From contig CAZKBM010000031.1 in assembly GCA_964550985.1 (NCBI GenBank), positions 1-31,895 of the forward strand: a DNA stretch of 31,895 bases, given 5' to 3'. The translations under genes were made by a program, and so were the position numbers. This stretch comes from JAAYCI01 sp964550985 (GTDB lineage Bacteria > Bacillota > Clostridia > Oscillospirales > Ruminococcaceae). Positions 7,947-15,950 of the stretch are shown piece by piece. How positions within the stretch are numbered: position 1 is the first letter of the stretch; each line of letters begins with the position of its first letter. Under the pieces are notes generated by a model. It worked only from the letters and a program-made list of their open reading frames with translations, was not told the DNA's origin and ran no database searches.

Positions 7947-9221
7947 GTGAAAAAAGTTTTGGCCATTTTTATAGCAACACTTTTATGCCTCACCTTGGCG
8001 GCCTGTACAGCGGGGCAACCCACCCAGTTCACCCCCACCATTCCCCTGCCGGGCGAAGAGGGGGAGAGCGCGGCCCCAGTGGCGCTGGAACCCCTGCCCA
8101 AGGCGGGCCTTGCAAACCCCTTTACGGGCCAGCCACTGGCCGAAGGCGGCGCCGAGGGCCAGCGCCCCGTGGCGGTTATAGTTGCAAACGACCTGCAAAG
8201 TTTGCCCCAGCGGGGGCTGGCGGCAAGTGACGTTTTGATAGAGGCCCCAAATGAGCGGGGCACCACCACCATGATGGCCTTGTATGGAGATTCCCGCGCG
8301 GTGCCGCAGGTTGGCCCGGTACGGGACGTAAACGACCAGCTACTGCAGTTTGCGCTGCCTTCCAGTGCCATTATCGCCCACATTGGCGGCACCTTATATG
8401 CCAAAAACCTGTTAAATGTGCTGGCCTACCAGGATGTAAACGGCGAGTACCTGGGAACCACCTGCTTTAGCTATGATGTAGCCCGCCGAACGGCCGCCGG
8501 TGGGGATAAACGCAACGAGAACAACTGGTTTACCGATGGCAACCTGATTATGGCGGGCGCAGGCATTGTGGGAATAAACCCCCTGGGAGAGGTGAATCAG
8601 TTCTTCCGTTTTGCCGAGGGGGATAGGCCCCTGGGGGAGAGTGCCTACGACGTGATTGCCTATTTTAAAGAGGATTATGTTGCGGCCTTTCACTATGACC
8701 CTACGCTAAACCAGTATTTGATGGCGCGTAATACCGGGGCCCAGGCAGATGAGGATGGTACGCCGGTTTACCGCAGCAATGTGCTTTTGCTGGGGGTTAA
8801 CATCGGGCTTAAGGCCGATGGCGTGTTCCCGGAATTTGACCTGACGGGCGGGGCGGGGCTTTACTATAACGGGGGCCAGGGCTATAATATCCAGTGGCGG
8901 AAGGGTGGCCCCACCGAGCCGCTGCGCCTGTTTGGCCCAGATGGCGCAGAGCTACTGCTGCAAAAAAGCAATACCTATATTGGCCTGCTGCCCGCCGGGC
9001 AACTTGGCTTAACCAGCAGCGTTGATAAAACCACGCGGGAGCAACTGGCCGCCGAGGCCGCGGCAGCCCAGGCTGCGGCGGAATCTGCCGCTGCGGCGGA
9101 AGCCGCAGCCGCACAGGCCGCCGCCGACCAAGCTGCCGCCGAAGCCGCCGCTGCTGCGGCAGCCGCCTCGGCCGGGGGGGCCGCACCGCCCGCTACCAGC
9201 GCACCCGCCCCCCCGGCCTAA
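7947..9221 (+). CDS. DUF3048-domain (YerB-like) lipoprotein, copy 2, with Ala-rich tail
   Basis: About 424 residues. A GTG at 7947 is chosen because AGGAGGT (7934-7940) is correctly spaced; the TTG at 7914 lies upstream of that site. The signal peptide ends in a perfect LTLAAC lipobox. The DUF3048 core is recognisable: PVAVIVANDLQSLPQRGL, VLIEAPNERGTTTMMALYGD, VGPVRDVNDQLLQFALPSS and YNIQWRKGGPTEPLRL. From about residue 365 to the end it is a low-complexity Ala/Glu/Gln segment, then a Gly/Pro/Ala tail, probably a long flexible or helical spacer. It is a paralogue of the previous gene, but each gene has its own terminator, so the two are expressed as separate units. Confidence 0.88.
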   Translation: MKKVLAIFIATLLCLTLAACTAGQPTQFTPTIPLPGEEGESAAPVALEPLPKAGLANPFTGQPLAEGGAEGQRPVAVIVANDLQSLPQRGLAASDVLIEAPNERGTTTMMALYGDSRAVPQVGPVRDVNDQLLQFALPSSAIIAHIGGTLYAKNLLNVLAYQDVNGEYLGTTCFSYDVARRTAAGGDKRNENNWFTDGNLIMAGAGIVGINPLGEVNQFFRFAEGDRPLGESAYDVIAYFKEDYVAAFHYDPTLNQYLMARNTGAQADEDGTPVYRSNVLLLGVNIGLKADGVFPEFDLTGGAGLYYNGGQGYNIQWRKGGPTEPLRLFGPDGAELLLQKSNTYIGLLPAGQLGLTSSVDKTTREQLAAEAAAAQAAAESAAAAEAAAAQAAADQAAAEAAAAAAAASAGGAAPPATSAPAPPA

Positions 9222-9260
9222 GGGATTGTGATTTTTTAGCTTAGCTGTGGCTATATCGAA

Positions 9261-9296
9261 AACCCCGCTTCCTTTGCGTGAAGCGGGGTTCTTTTT
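9261..9296 (+). terminator. Rho-independent terminator of the second DUF3048 gene, possibly bidirectional
   Basis: An 11-bp perfect stem (9261-9271 with 9280-9290), then CTTTTT. On the minus strand the same hairpin is followed by TTTTCG, so it may also stop the converging TfoX-domain transcript that ends at 9314. Confidence 0.88.
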
Positions 9297-9313
9297 ATAG
9301 TACATAGATGTTT

Positions 9314-9571
9314 TTATGTTTTTGCCCAGCGGTAAAATATTTTTAACTCCTCTTTTATAGTGCTGGGCAGCTGCGTCCAGCGCAAATTTTGTATGGCGCC
9401 CTCCAGGGCGCAAAGGCGGTTGTATCAGGCCGAAGGGTCGCCCGCACGAATGTCCAGCCAGGCCTTGCGGCTGCCGGTTTCGGCCAGCTTTTGCGGCGTG
9501 TCAATGCCAATGGCAAGCAGTTGTTCTTCCAGCACAGCCCCTATGTTTGGCAATTTACGCAGTTCCCCCAT
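9314..9571 (-). CDS. TfoX C-terminal-domain protein with an in-frame UGA: candidate selenoprotein or recent nonsense mutant
   Basis: Reading from the ATG at 9571 gives 48 codons, then TGA (9425-9427), then 36 more codons to TAA at 9314, 85 positions in all. This is the usual size of a stand-alone TfoX C-terminal domain. Before the TGA are LRKLPNIGAVLEEQLLAIGI and AWLDIRAGDPSA. After it come YNRLCALEGAIQNLRWTQLP and KEELKIFYRWAK. Both halves are in one frame and match the family. In relatives I recall, the residue after DPxA/V is usually Cys, so the UGA sits at a Cys position. From 14 nt after the UGA, GCGCCC and GGGCGC form a stem with a UGGA loop, which suits a bacterial SECIS. It is the last gene of the EamA-ThrE minus-strand group; AGGAGG lies 10 nt before the ATG. 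A simple nonsense mutation is the main alternative. Confidence 0.6.
9400..9411 (-). other. SECIS-like stem-loop just after the in-frame UGA
   Basis: On the minus-strand mRNA the UGA is followed by 13 nt and then a 6-bp all-GC stem with a 4-nt UGGA apical loop; the hairpin covers roughly 9396-9411. The loop begins about 19 nt after the UGA and has G at its second position, both within the published bacterial SECIS rules. Caution: the stem encodes the conserved Ala-Leu-Glu-Gly-Ala, which in GC-rich codons tends to be palindromic anyway. Confidence 0.4.
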
Positions 9572-9624
9572 TTGCTCAGTACCTCCTGCTATTTTGGTTT
9601 TTGGCGGGTACGGCTTTTAGGCCG

Positions 9625-10101
9625 CTATTGTTTTTTGGGCCGCAGGGGCAAAAGCCCGGCCAGCTTTTTACAGCCATGGCCCATTTTTTCAAAAAACTTT
9701 TGGGGCAGGGCATAGCCAAACAACATACCCAGGGTGATGGTTCCCGCGCTCACCAGCGTTTCCAGCCCGCGCTGGGCAGCTATATCCAGCTGGCCCAAAA
9801 ACAGGTTGTAGGCGGTGTAGTAAATGCCCGCGCCCGGCACCAGCGGGAAGATGCCCGTGGTGATAAAGATGATGATGGGCGTTTTTGCGAGGTAGCCGGT
9901 GAGGCGAGAAAAAAACACAAGCACAAAGGTGGCCCCAAAAGAGGCGAGGGCCCCGCTACCGCTTTGGCGGGCGATAAGCAGGTAAACCAGCCAACACAGC
10001 CCGCCGCCCACGGCACAGTGCAGGTAGCGGTTGGGCGGGGCGGCAAACAGTATGGCAAAAGACAGGGTGGCAACCAGGGCAACCAGAAACTGTATGCTCA
10101 T
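9625..10101 (-). CDS. Threonine/serine exporter, C-terminal half (DUF3815/ThrE_2)
   Basis: 158 residues, almost entirely hydrophobic, with four to five predicted membrane helices. Recognisable DUF3815 features are IIFITTGIFPLVPGAGIYYT and the AAPPNRYLHCAVGGGLCWL region. Its ATG overlaps the stop of the upstream DUF1212 gene (ATGA), so the two are translationally coupled. Together they make up the split form of the ThrE exporter, which in Corynebacterium is one polypeptide. The substrate is inferred to be a small amino acid such as threonine or serine. The tdh-kbl threonine-degradation genes lie about 4 kb away on the same strand. Confidence 0.85.
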   Translation of the reverse strand: MSIQFLVALVATLSFAILFAAPPNRYLHCAVGGGLCWLVYLLIARQSGSGALASFGATFVLVFFSRLTGYLAKTPIIIFITTGIFPLVPGAGIYYTAYNLFLGQLDIAAQRGLETLVSAGTITLGMLFGYALPQKFFEKMGHGCKKLAGLLPLRPKKQ

Positions 10102-10940
10102 GCCAGCACCCCCAGGGCAAGGCTCCAGCCTATCAGTACAACGCCCACCCCCACGGCGATGCTAACGGCCGTTAAAAAAGCGTCCACCAAGTGGATGATG
10201 CCCGAGAGGTAGTCGCTGGTGAAAAAATCCCTTATGCCGGTGGTTAACACAACCCCCGGCACCAGTGGAATAATAACCCCCACCACGGCGCTATCCACAG
10301 AGGTGCCAAGGCCGAGCAAAAACAGAAGCTGGCAGCAAAGCGCGCCCACGGTGGCGCCCAAAATTACCTCAATATATTTGTTCAGGTGTAGCCTTGCGCT
10401 GGCAAAAAGAAAAAGCTGTAACACAAGCCCCGCCAGCAGGGCCACAATGCTATCGGCAAAGCTGCCCCCCAGGATAAAGCAAAAACAGGCACTGCCCATG
10501 CCGCAGGCAAGCAGCCGCAAAGGGGCGGGGGCGCAGGGCATGGCCGCGCACTCGCAAATGCGGCTGCGCATGGTGGCAATGTCCAGGGTGCGCCCCCCTT
10601 TTGCAATATCGCGCGAAACTGCGTTTACAGCGGCAATGCGGCGCAAATTTACGCTGCTGCTGGAAACGTGCCGCAGGGCGTAGCAGGATTTCTCCCCCGC
10701 GCGGCCCACGCTGGCAATAATGCCGTTGGAAATAATATATACGTGGTGTTCCCGCAGGCCATAGGCCGTCAGGATATGGATCACCGTCTCCTGCACACGG
10801 AAGATTTCGGCCCCGTTTTTCAGCAGTACCTCACCGGCCAGTACGGCCAAATCCAGCACCTGCTGCTCCCAGTGCAGTTCGGTATCCCCGGCCCGGCCCG
10901 AGGGCTGGGGCATTTCCAAGGTTTTAAGGGGCTGTTTCAC
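10098..10940 (-). CDS. Threonine/serine exporter, N-terminal half (DUF1212/ThrE)
   Basis: About 280 residues. The cytoplasmic N-terminal part has LLKNGAEIFRVQETVIHIL and a VSRDIAKGG segment typical of DUF1212. It is followed by five membrane helices, including GVIIPLVPGVVLTTGIRDFF. The GTG at 10940 is preferred because GGAGG lies six nt upstream; the longer open frame to 11171 reads as an Arg/Pro-rich shadow of the EamA gene and is rejected. It is coupled by ATGA to the DUF3815 partner. With that partner it should form a membrane exporter for small amino acids. Confidence 0.85.
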   Translation of the reverse strand: MKQPLKTLEMPQPSGRAGDTELHWEQQVLDLAVLAGEVLLKNGAEIFRVQETVIHILTAYGLREHHVYIISNGIIASVGRAGEKSCYALRHVSSSSVNLRRIAAVNAVSRDIAKGGRTLDIATMRSRICECAAMPCAPAPLRLLACGMGSACFCFILGGSFADSIVALLAGLVLQLFLFASARLHLNKYIEVILGATVGALCCQLLFLLGLGTSVDSAVVGVIIPLVPGVVLTTGIRDFFTSDYLSGIIHLVDAFLTAVSIAVGVGVVLIGWSLALGVLA

Positions 10941-11007
10941 GCCGCACCTCCATGGTTTTGGGCGGTATCGTTGCTGCTGGCCATAGCAAAAGGGAGAAAC
11001 CGGCGGC

Positions 11008-11934
11008 TCAGGCCTCGGCCTCTTCCTCCTTCTTTTTTTGGCGGCGGGCCAGGGCCTTGGCCTGGGCCTCTTCCGCCTTGGAGGTAGCCACCACCGAGGC
11101 CAGCACCAAGCCGGCGCCGCAAAGCTGCAAGGGGCCAATACTCTCGCCCAGGGTAAGCACACCCACGGCAATGGTGATAACCGGTATGAGGTTTATGAAA
11201 ATGCTGCACACCGAGATGGGCAGGGTTTTAAGCGCATAGTTATACAAAAGAAACCCCAGCGCCGAGCAAAAAAGCGCCAAAAATAAGATGGCGACCCAGC
11301 CCGTGGCAGAGATATTCCAGCTTACGGGGGGGCTTGCCAGCATCAGGGGAAAAAAGCAGACGGCCGACACCAGATTTTGGTAAAATGTGACGGTGACGGG
11401 TGAGTAATTGTGCTGTAGCCGGGCGGTAAAATACCCGCCCCCCACCAGTGCCAGTGCCGCCACCAGGGTGAGCAGGCTGCCTACTATGGTGGCAAGGTTG
11501 CCCGCGCCCGCGTCAAAGCCCACCACCAGCACTACCCCCGCAATAGAGAGGGAGACGCTGAACAGTTTAAACCCGGTTAGGGGAATTTTAAAAATTAGCC
11601 GGTCGATGAGAACGGCAAAGGCCGGGGCGCTGCTAAGCAATATGGAAGCGAGGGAGGCTGAGAGTAGGTTGATGCCCCAAATTTGTGTGGCGATGTGCAA
11701 AAAAATACCCACAAAACCAGCCATAAACATCCATTTACGGTGTTGGCGGGCCACCCGCAGGCTTTGCCGTTGCACCAGTAAAATGATGAGTAACATGGGA
11801 GTGGAGAGCAAAAAACGCATGGCGGCCAGGGAAAAAGGGGTAAAAGATTGCAGGGCAATTTTGGCCGCAATGATAGAGAGGCCCCAAAACAACGACACCG
11901 AGGAGAGGGCGATATAGCCCTTGGCCTTAGCCAT
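11008..11934 (-). CDS. EamA/DMT-family permease
   Basis: 308 residues in two EamA repeats of five membrane helices each. Repeat one starts SVSLFWGLSIIAAKIAL and has PFSLAAMRFLLSTP. Repeat two has YFTARLQHNYSPVTVTFYQN and ends LIPVITIAVGVLTLGESI, the typical terminal EamA helix. The tail is a charged Lys/Glu stretch (ARRQKKKEEEAEA), likely cytoplasmic. The family exports metabolites such as amino acids or nucleosides; the substrate is unknown here. No Shine-Dalgarno precedes its ATG. Instead a short ORF with a good RBS overlaps the start by 8 nt, which suggests coupled translation. The split ThrE exporter genes follow 67 nt downstream. Confidence 0.87.
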   Translation of the reverse strand: MAKAKGYIALSSVSLFWGLSIIAAKIALQSFTPFSLAAMRFLLSTPMLLIILLVQRQSLRVARQHRKWMFMAGFVGIFLHIATQIWGINLLSASLASILLSSAPAFAVLIDRLIFKIPLTGFKLFSVSLSIAGVVLVVGFDAGAGNLATIVGSLLTLVAALALVGGGYFTARLQHNYSPVTVTFYQNLVSAVCFFPLMLASPPVSWNISATGWVAILFLALFCSALGFLLYNYALKTLPISVCSIFINLIPVITIAVGVLTLGESIGPLQLCGAGLVLASVVATSKAEEAQAKALARRQKKKEEEAEA

Positions 11935-12025
11935 GGAAAGTTGCGGCGGGCAGGGCCGCCGCTTTACTCGCTGCGGCCTTGTGGTTTTTCGGGGTGTTTT
12001 TTCGCATGGTTTGCACTGGTTTCAT
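11927..12025 (-). CDS. Small upstream ORF (32 codons) overlapping the EamA start
   Basis: An ATG at 12025 has GGGAGG five nt upstream, and the frame runs 32 codons to a TAA at 11927-11929. The stop lies inside the EamA gene, so the two overlap by 8 nt. The peptide is very basic and Ala-rich (many Lys, one Arg, no acidic residue), with no membrane segment. The EamA gene lacks an RBS of its own, so this ORF probably serves to deliver ribosomes to it, as a leader or coupling peptide. Whether the peptide itself has a function cannot be told. Confidence 0.45.
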   Translation of the reverse strand: MKPVQTMRKNTPKNHKAAASKAAALPAATFHG

Positions 12026-12076
12026 CCGTCCTCCCGGGGGTAACCCTTTTGTGTTTGCCAGGTAATTGGCCAGGTT

Positions 12077-13318
12077 TTACAAAAATGAAGAACATTGGAT
12101 ATCCCGCTTGCCGCCCCCGCTGGGGGGCAGGGGGCCGTACTCGGCCTTTACCGGGCAGCCAAGGGTTTTTTCCAAGGCCGCGGTGTCCAGCTTGCGGCCC
12201 TCGGCCAGCAGGCACAAGACGCCGTTTTGCCAGCGGGCCCAGTAACCGCACAGGCCTGGCAGGGGCAGCAGTAAGTCGTCCAACAGGTGAATGTTCACCC
12301 TTTGGCGCAGCCTTGTATAGCGCCCCCGCACCGCGCCCAGCCGCAGGTGTACACTGCCGCAGGCGCAGGGCTCCGCCTCCAAGCTGGCTATATCGCCGGT
12401 GCGGTAGCGTACCAGGGGCAAAGCCTCGCTGCGCAGGCTGGTCAGCACCAGTTCGCCCTCGGCGCCAAGGGGCAGGGGTTCGCCGGTTACGGGATCAATG
12501 ATTTCAGGCAAAAAATCGGCCAGGCGCAAATGGTGGCCGCCACGCTTGGTACACTGCACGGCCAAGCCGTAGCCGGTTTCGGTAAGGCCGTAATGGGAGT
12601 ATACCTCGCAGCCCCATTCCTCCGCCAGCGCGTTTACAAGGCCAGGGGGCAGGTAATCGGCGCTAAGCAGCACGGTTTTGGGCCGCAGCGCGGGGTACTT
12701 TCGGCAGAGGTACAAAATTTCGGCGGGCAGGCCCACCAGGCAGTGGGCCCCATTGGCCATTTCGGCGGTCTCCTCGGCAGAGGCAGGCGGCCCCGCAAAA
12801 ATTGCCTCCGCGCCAAAACGGGCCAGGCCCTCGGCCAAAAGGCTGGCAACACTGCCCTCCCGCCCGTTGGACATCAGTACAGCCACACTGGCCCCAGGGG
12901 GCACTAGCGGCTGCATGCCAACCGAAAAAAAATCCACCGTTCGGGCTAAATCTCCCGGCGTAAAGGGGATGCGTTTAGCGTGGCCGGTGCTGCCGGAGGT
13001 GGGGATATTGCGAATGCGGGCCACCTCGTGCGCGGGCACGCACAACATGCGGTTTCCCTCGGCCTGCAAGGTGGCGGCGCTGGTAAAGGGCAGGCGCTGC
13101 AGCCAGCCGGGCTTTTGGGCCTCGGCCCCGGTAAAGCCCGCCAGGTGTTCTGCGTAGAAAGCGCTGTTTTGTTTGGCGCGCAAAAGGGAAGCCGTGGCGG
13201 CCTGCTGCTGCCAGGCGGCCAGCGAAGCGGCGCATTGGGCCGGGCAGAGGGTGTTCAGCCAGGCGTCCAGCGTAGGGGGTGGCAAGGGGGCTTCGGGCCG
13301 GGGAGGAGTTTGCTGCAT
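12077..13318 (-). CDS. AMP-forming CoA ligase, phenylacetate-CoA ligase-like (DVU_1553-type)
   Basis: About 413 residues of the adenylate-forming (ANL) superfamily, which activates a carboxylic acid with ATP and usually passes it to CoA. Core motifs are visible: A3 TSGSTGHAKRIPF (about 107-119), A5 SHYGLTETG (241-249), A7 RYRTGD (304-309), a CACGSVHLRLG segment as in PaaK relatives, and A8 RGRYTRL. A C-terminal GGGKRD could supply the catalytic Lys. It is shorter than classic acyl-CoA synthetases, as in the PaaK/DVU_1553 branch. GGAGG five nt before the ATG at 13318 decides the start; a TTG at 13381 is rejected. The substrate is unknown. The small ORF and EamA gene lie only 51 nt downstream, so it may share their transcript. 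Confidence 0.75.
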   Translation of the reverse strand: MQQTPPRPEAPLPPPTLDAWLNTLCPAQCAASLAAWQQQAATASLLRAKQNSAFYAEHLAGFTGAEAQKPGWLQRLPFTSAATLQAEGNRMLCVPAHEVARIRNIPTSGSTGHAKRIPFTPGDLARTVDFFSVGMQPLVPPGASVAVLMSNGREGSVASLLAEGLARFGAEAIFAGPPASAEETAEMANGAHCLVGLPAEILYLCRKYPALRPKTVLLSADYLPPGLVNALAEEWGCEVYSHYGLTETGYGLAVQCTKRGGHHLRLADFLPEIIDPVTGEPLPLGAEGELVLTSLRSEALPLVRYRTGDIASLEAEPCACGSVHLRLGAVRGRYTRLRQRVNIHLLDDLLLPLPGLCGYWARWQNGVLCLLAEGRKLDTAALEKTLGCPVKAEYGPLPPSGGGKRDIQCSSFL

Positions 13319-13377
13319 GGGGGCCTCCAAACAGAAGGTGTGAAGCCTAAGAGGCGTTGCCGGTACATTTGGTGACG

Positions 13378-13408
13378 CCAAGGCCGCCTATTGCATAGGC
13401 GGCCTTGG
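13378..13408 (-). terminator. Perfect 13-bp stem-loop after kbl
   Basis: 13378-13390 pairs perfectly with 13396-13408 across a 5-nt loop. It lies about 45 nt downstream of the kbl stop on the minus strand. No U run follows, so it is a weak or partial terminator; it would separate tdh-kbl from the CoA ligase gene. Confidence 0.55.
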
Positions 13409-13451
13409 TATAGATGTAAAAGTGGATAGAAGAAAACATTCGAGCGCCCTT

Positions 13452-14636
13452 TTACCCCAGGGACGCGCGCACCGAGGCAAAAGCCGCCAAAGCGGTGTTG
13501 AGTTCCTCCCTTGAGTGCGCGGCCGAAAGCTGCACCCGGATGCGGGCTTTGCCCTCGGGCACCACCGGGTAAGAAAAAGCCGTTACGTACACCCCTTTTT
13601 CCAAAAGGGCGGCGGCCATCTCCTTGGCCTTTTTGGCCTCGTACAGCATAATGGCCACAATGGGGTGCTCGCCGGGCAGGATATCGAAGCCCAGGCGGGC
13701 CATCTCGGTGCGGAAGTGGGCGGTGTTTTCCCGCAGTTTTTGCCGTTTTTCGCCCGAGGTCTCGAGAAGGGAGAGCACGGTGAGGGAGGCTTCGGCAATG
13801 GCGGGGGCCAGGGTGTTGGAAAAGAGGTAAGGGCGGCTTTTTTGCCGCAAAAGGTCAACAATTTCTTTGCGGGCCGCGGTGTAACCGCCGCTGGCGCCGC
13901 CCAGGGCCTTGCCCAGGGTGCCGGTGATGATATCCACCTGGCCCATCACCCCGCAGTACTCGGGGGTGCCGCGGCCGCCCTCGCCCATAAAGCCCACGGC
14001 GTGGCTGTCGTCCACCATGACAAGGGCCCCGTATTTTTTGGCGATTCGGCAGATGTCTGGCAGGTTTGCTATGGTGCCGTCCATGGAGAATACGCCGTCG
14101 GTGGCCACCAGCTTGATGCGGGCACTTTCGGCCTGCTTCAAGCAGTTTTCCAGCTCCTCCATGTTGTTGTTCGGGTAGCGCAGGCGCTTTGCCTTGCAAA
14201 GGCGGATACCATCGATGATGGAGGCGTGGTTGAGCGCGTCGGAGATGACGGCGTCCTCCTCGCCCAAAAGGGTTTCAAACAGGCCGCCGTTTGCGTCAAA
14301 GCAAGAGGAGTAGAGGATGGTGTCCTCGGCGCCCAAAAAGGAGGAAATTTTTTCCTCCAGCTGTTTATGCACCTCGGTGGTGCCGCAGATAAACCGCACC
14401 GAGGAGAGGCCGAAGCCCCATTTTTCGTAGCTGTTTTTGGCGGCGGCAATAACGGCGGGGTCATCGCACAGGCCCAGGTAGTTGTTGGCGCACAGGTTGA
14501 TAAGCCCCTTTTTGGCGGTGGTATCCACCAAACTGCTTTGGGGCGAGGTGAGAATCCGTTCGGCTTTATAGCTGCCGTTTTCTTGTAATTGCTGTACCTG
14601 GCTGCTGTAAAAGGCCAGCGCTTCACTAGTGTTCAT
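13452..14636 (-). CDS. kbl: Glycine C-acetyltransferase (2-amino-3-ketobutyrate CoA ligase)
   Basis: 394 residues, a PLP enzyme of the alpha-oxoamine synthase family. It cleaves 2-amino-3-oxobutyrate with CoA to glycine and acetyl-CoA. Motifs: NLCANNYLGLCDDP near residue 48, GLSSVRFICGTTEVHKQLE, DDSHAVGFMGEGGRGTPE with the cofactor-contacting Asp-Ser-His around 210, and the Schiff-base Lys in TGTLGKALGGASGGY (Lys 243). Length is normal. It starts three nt after the tdh stop, with GGAGGG upstream, so the two form a tight operon. The pair degrades L-threonine to glycine plus acetyl-CoA. Confidence 0.96.
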   Translation of the reverse strand: MNTSEALAFYSSQVQQLQENGSYKAERILTSPQSSLVDTTAKKGLINLCANNYLGLCDDPAVIAAAKNSYEKWGFGLSSVRFICGTTEVHKQLEEKISSFLGAEDTILYSSCFDANGGLFETLLGEEDAVISDALNHASIIDGIRLCKAKRLRYPNNNMEELENCLKQAESARIKLVATDGVFSMDGTIANLPDICRIAKKYGALVMVDDSHAVGFMGEGGRGTPEYCGVMGQVDIITGTLGKALGGASGGYTAARKEIVDLLRQKSRPYLFSNTLAPAIAEASLTVLSLLETSGEKRQKLRENTAHFRTEMARLGFDILPGEHPIVAIMLYEAKKAKEMAAALLEKGVYVTAFSYPVVPEGKARIRVQLSAAHSREELNTALAAFASVRASLG

Positions 14637-14639
14637 CTT

Positions 14640-15698
14640 TTAACCCTCCCCTTCCATATCCAGCCAATTCAAAATCACCTTGCCGCTGCGGCCGCTGTTC
14701 ATGGCTGCAAAGCCCTCCTCGTAATCCCGCGCCGAAAACCGGTGGGTAATCACGGGGGAGATATCCAGCCCGGTTTGCAGCATGCTCATCATTTTGTACC
14801 AGGTTTCAAACATCTCGCGGCCATAAATGCCCTGGATGGTGAGGCCGTTAAAAACAACCTTATCCCAGTTGATGATGGTTTGGCCGCTGTGAATACCCAG
14901 CAGAGAGACTTTGCCGCCGGAGTTCATATTGTCAATCATAGAGGCGAAGGCCTGCTCGTTGCCGCTCATCTCCAGCCCCACGTCAAAGCCCTCGCGCATA
15001 GCAAGGTCTTTAACGGCCTTATCCAGCCCATGCTGCGCAACGTTCAGGGTGTATACGCTGGGCACGGCCTGTTTTGCCAAATCCAGCCGGTGCTCGTTGG
15101 TATCGGTTATTACAATGTGTTTGGCCCCGCAGTGGCGGCAGATGGCCGCCGCCATGATGCCAATGGGCCCCGCGCCGGTAATCAGCACGTCCTCGCCCAC
15201 CAAATCGAACTTCAGGGCGGTGTGTACGGCGTTGCCAAGAGGGTCAAAGCAGGCGGCCACATCCTCGCTGATGCCGGGTGCCACCCGTACCACATTTTCG
15301 TAAGGGATGGCCAGGTACTGGGCAAAGGCGCCGTCGCGGTTTACCCCCACCCCCAGGGTGTTTTTGCACAGGTGCCGCCGCCCGGCCATGCAGTTGCGGC
15401 AGGTTTTGCACACAATGTGCCCCTCGCCCGAAACGATGTCTCCCACCTGATAGCCCGAGGCGTGCTCGTCCATCTCCACAATTTCGCCCACAAATTCGTG
15501 CCCGGCAACCAGCGGGGGGTGCAGGGTGCGCGCGCTCCACTCATCCCAATTGTAGATGTGAACGTCTGTGCCGCAGATGGCGGTTTTGTGAATTTTAATC
15601 AGCACGTCCCCCACCCCTAATTTTGGGCGGGGCACCTTTTTCAGCGTTAGGCCTTTACCTGGTTTTTCTTTCACCAGGGCGTACATTTCTTGGTTCAA
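14640..15698 (-). CDS. tdh: L-threonine 3-dehydrogenase
   Basis: A zinc-dependent medium-chain dehydrogenase that oxidises L-threonine with NAD+ to 2-amino-3-oxobutyrate, the Kbl substrate. Counted from the ATG at 15686, catalytic Cys 38 (AICGTDVHIYNWDEW), His 63-Glu 64 (GHEFVGE) and structural-zinc Cys 93, 96, 99 and 107 fall at the same numbers as in E. coli Tdh. The Rossmann block is ITGAGPIGIMAAAICRHCGA. The best Shine-Dalgarno (GGGAGGG) is spaced for a TTG at 15698, which would add four residues; that start is given here and the ATG at 15686 is the alternative. It is the first gene of tdh-kbl, with a strong promoter at 15752-15781. Confidence 0.96.
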   Translation of the reverse strand: MNQEMYALVKEKPGKGLTLKKVPRPKLGVGDVLIKIHKTAICGTDVHIYNWDEWSARTLHPPLVAGHEFVGEIVEMDEHASGYQVGDIVSGEGHIVCKTCRNCMAGRRHLCKNTLGVGVNRDGAFAQYLAIPYENVVRVAPGISEDVAACFDPLGNAVHTALKFDLVGEDVLITGAGPIGIMAAAICRHCGAKHIVITDTNEHRLDLAKQAVPSVYTLNVAQHGLDKAVKDLAMREGFDVGLEMSGNEQAFASMIDNMNSGGKVSLLGIHSGQTIINWDKVVFNGLTIQGIYGREMFETWYKMMSMLQTGLDISPVITHRFSARDYEEGFAAMNSGRSGKVILNWLDMEGEG

Positions 15699-15751
15699 TC
15701 TGAGCCCTCCCTTGCCGAATTGTCCGCGTATGGCGGACGCTTTCTGTTCAA

Positions 15752-15781
15752 ACAATAGCGCACAGAGGGGGGCTTTGTCAA
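15752..15781 (-). promoter_or_regulatory. tdh-kbl promoter
   Basis: A consensus TTGACA on the minus strand (15776-15781), an 18-nt spacer and TATTGT (15752-15757). A small hairpin (15722-15727 with 15733-15738) lies in the leader between promoter and start. Confidence 0.7.
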
Positions 15782-15950
15782 GATAAAGTGGCAAAAAAAG
15801 TGGGAATTTTTTATGGGTTGCCGATGCCTAGAGGAAGGGCGGCGTGACGGGGGTAGTATGGCGGCGCAAAAAGCTTATGCAGCAAATTTTTGCCGGAAAC
15901 TATTTTCAGCGCCTGTTTTAGTCTATTTTCCTGCGCCAGGCTTCGCCCAT

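Noticed and set aside
9425..9427. UGA read as Trp (alternative genetic code) to explain the TfoX-domain stop
   Set aside because: Several intact genes in the window end at TGA at the expected family length, so UGA is a stop here. Trp is also not what I recall at this position in the family.
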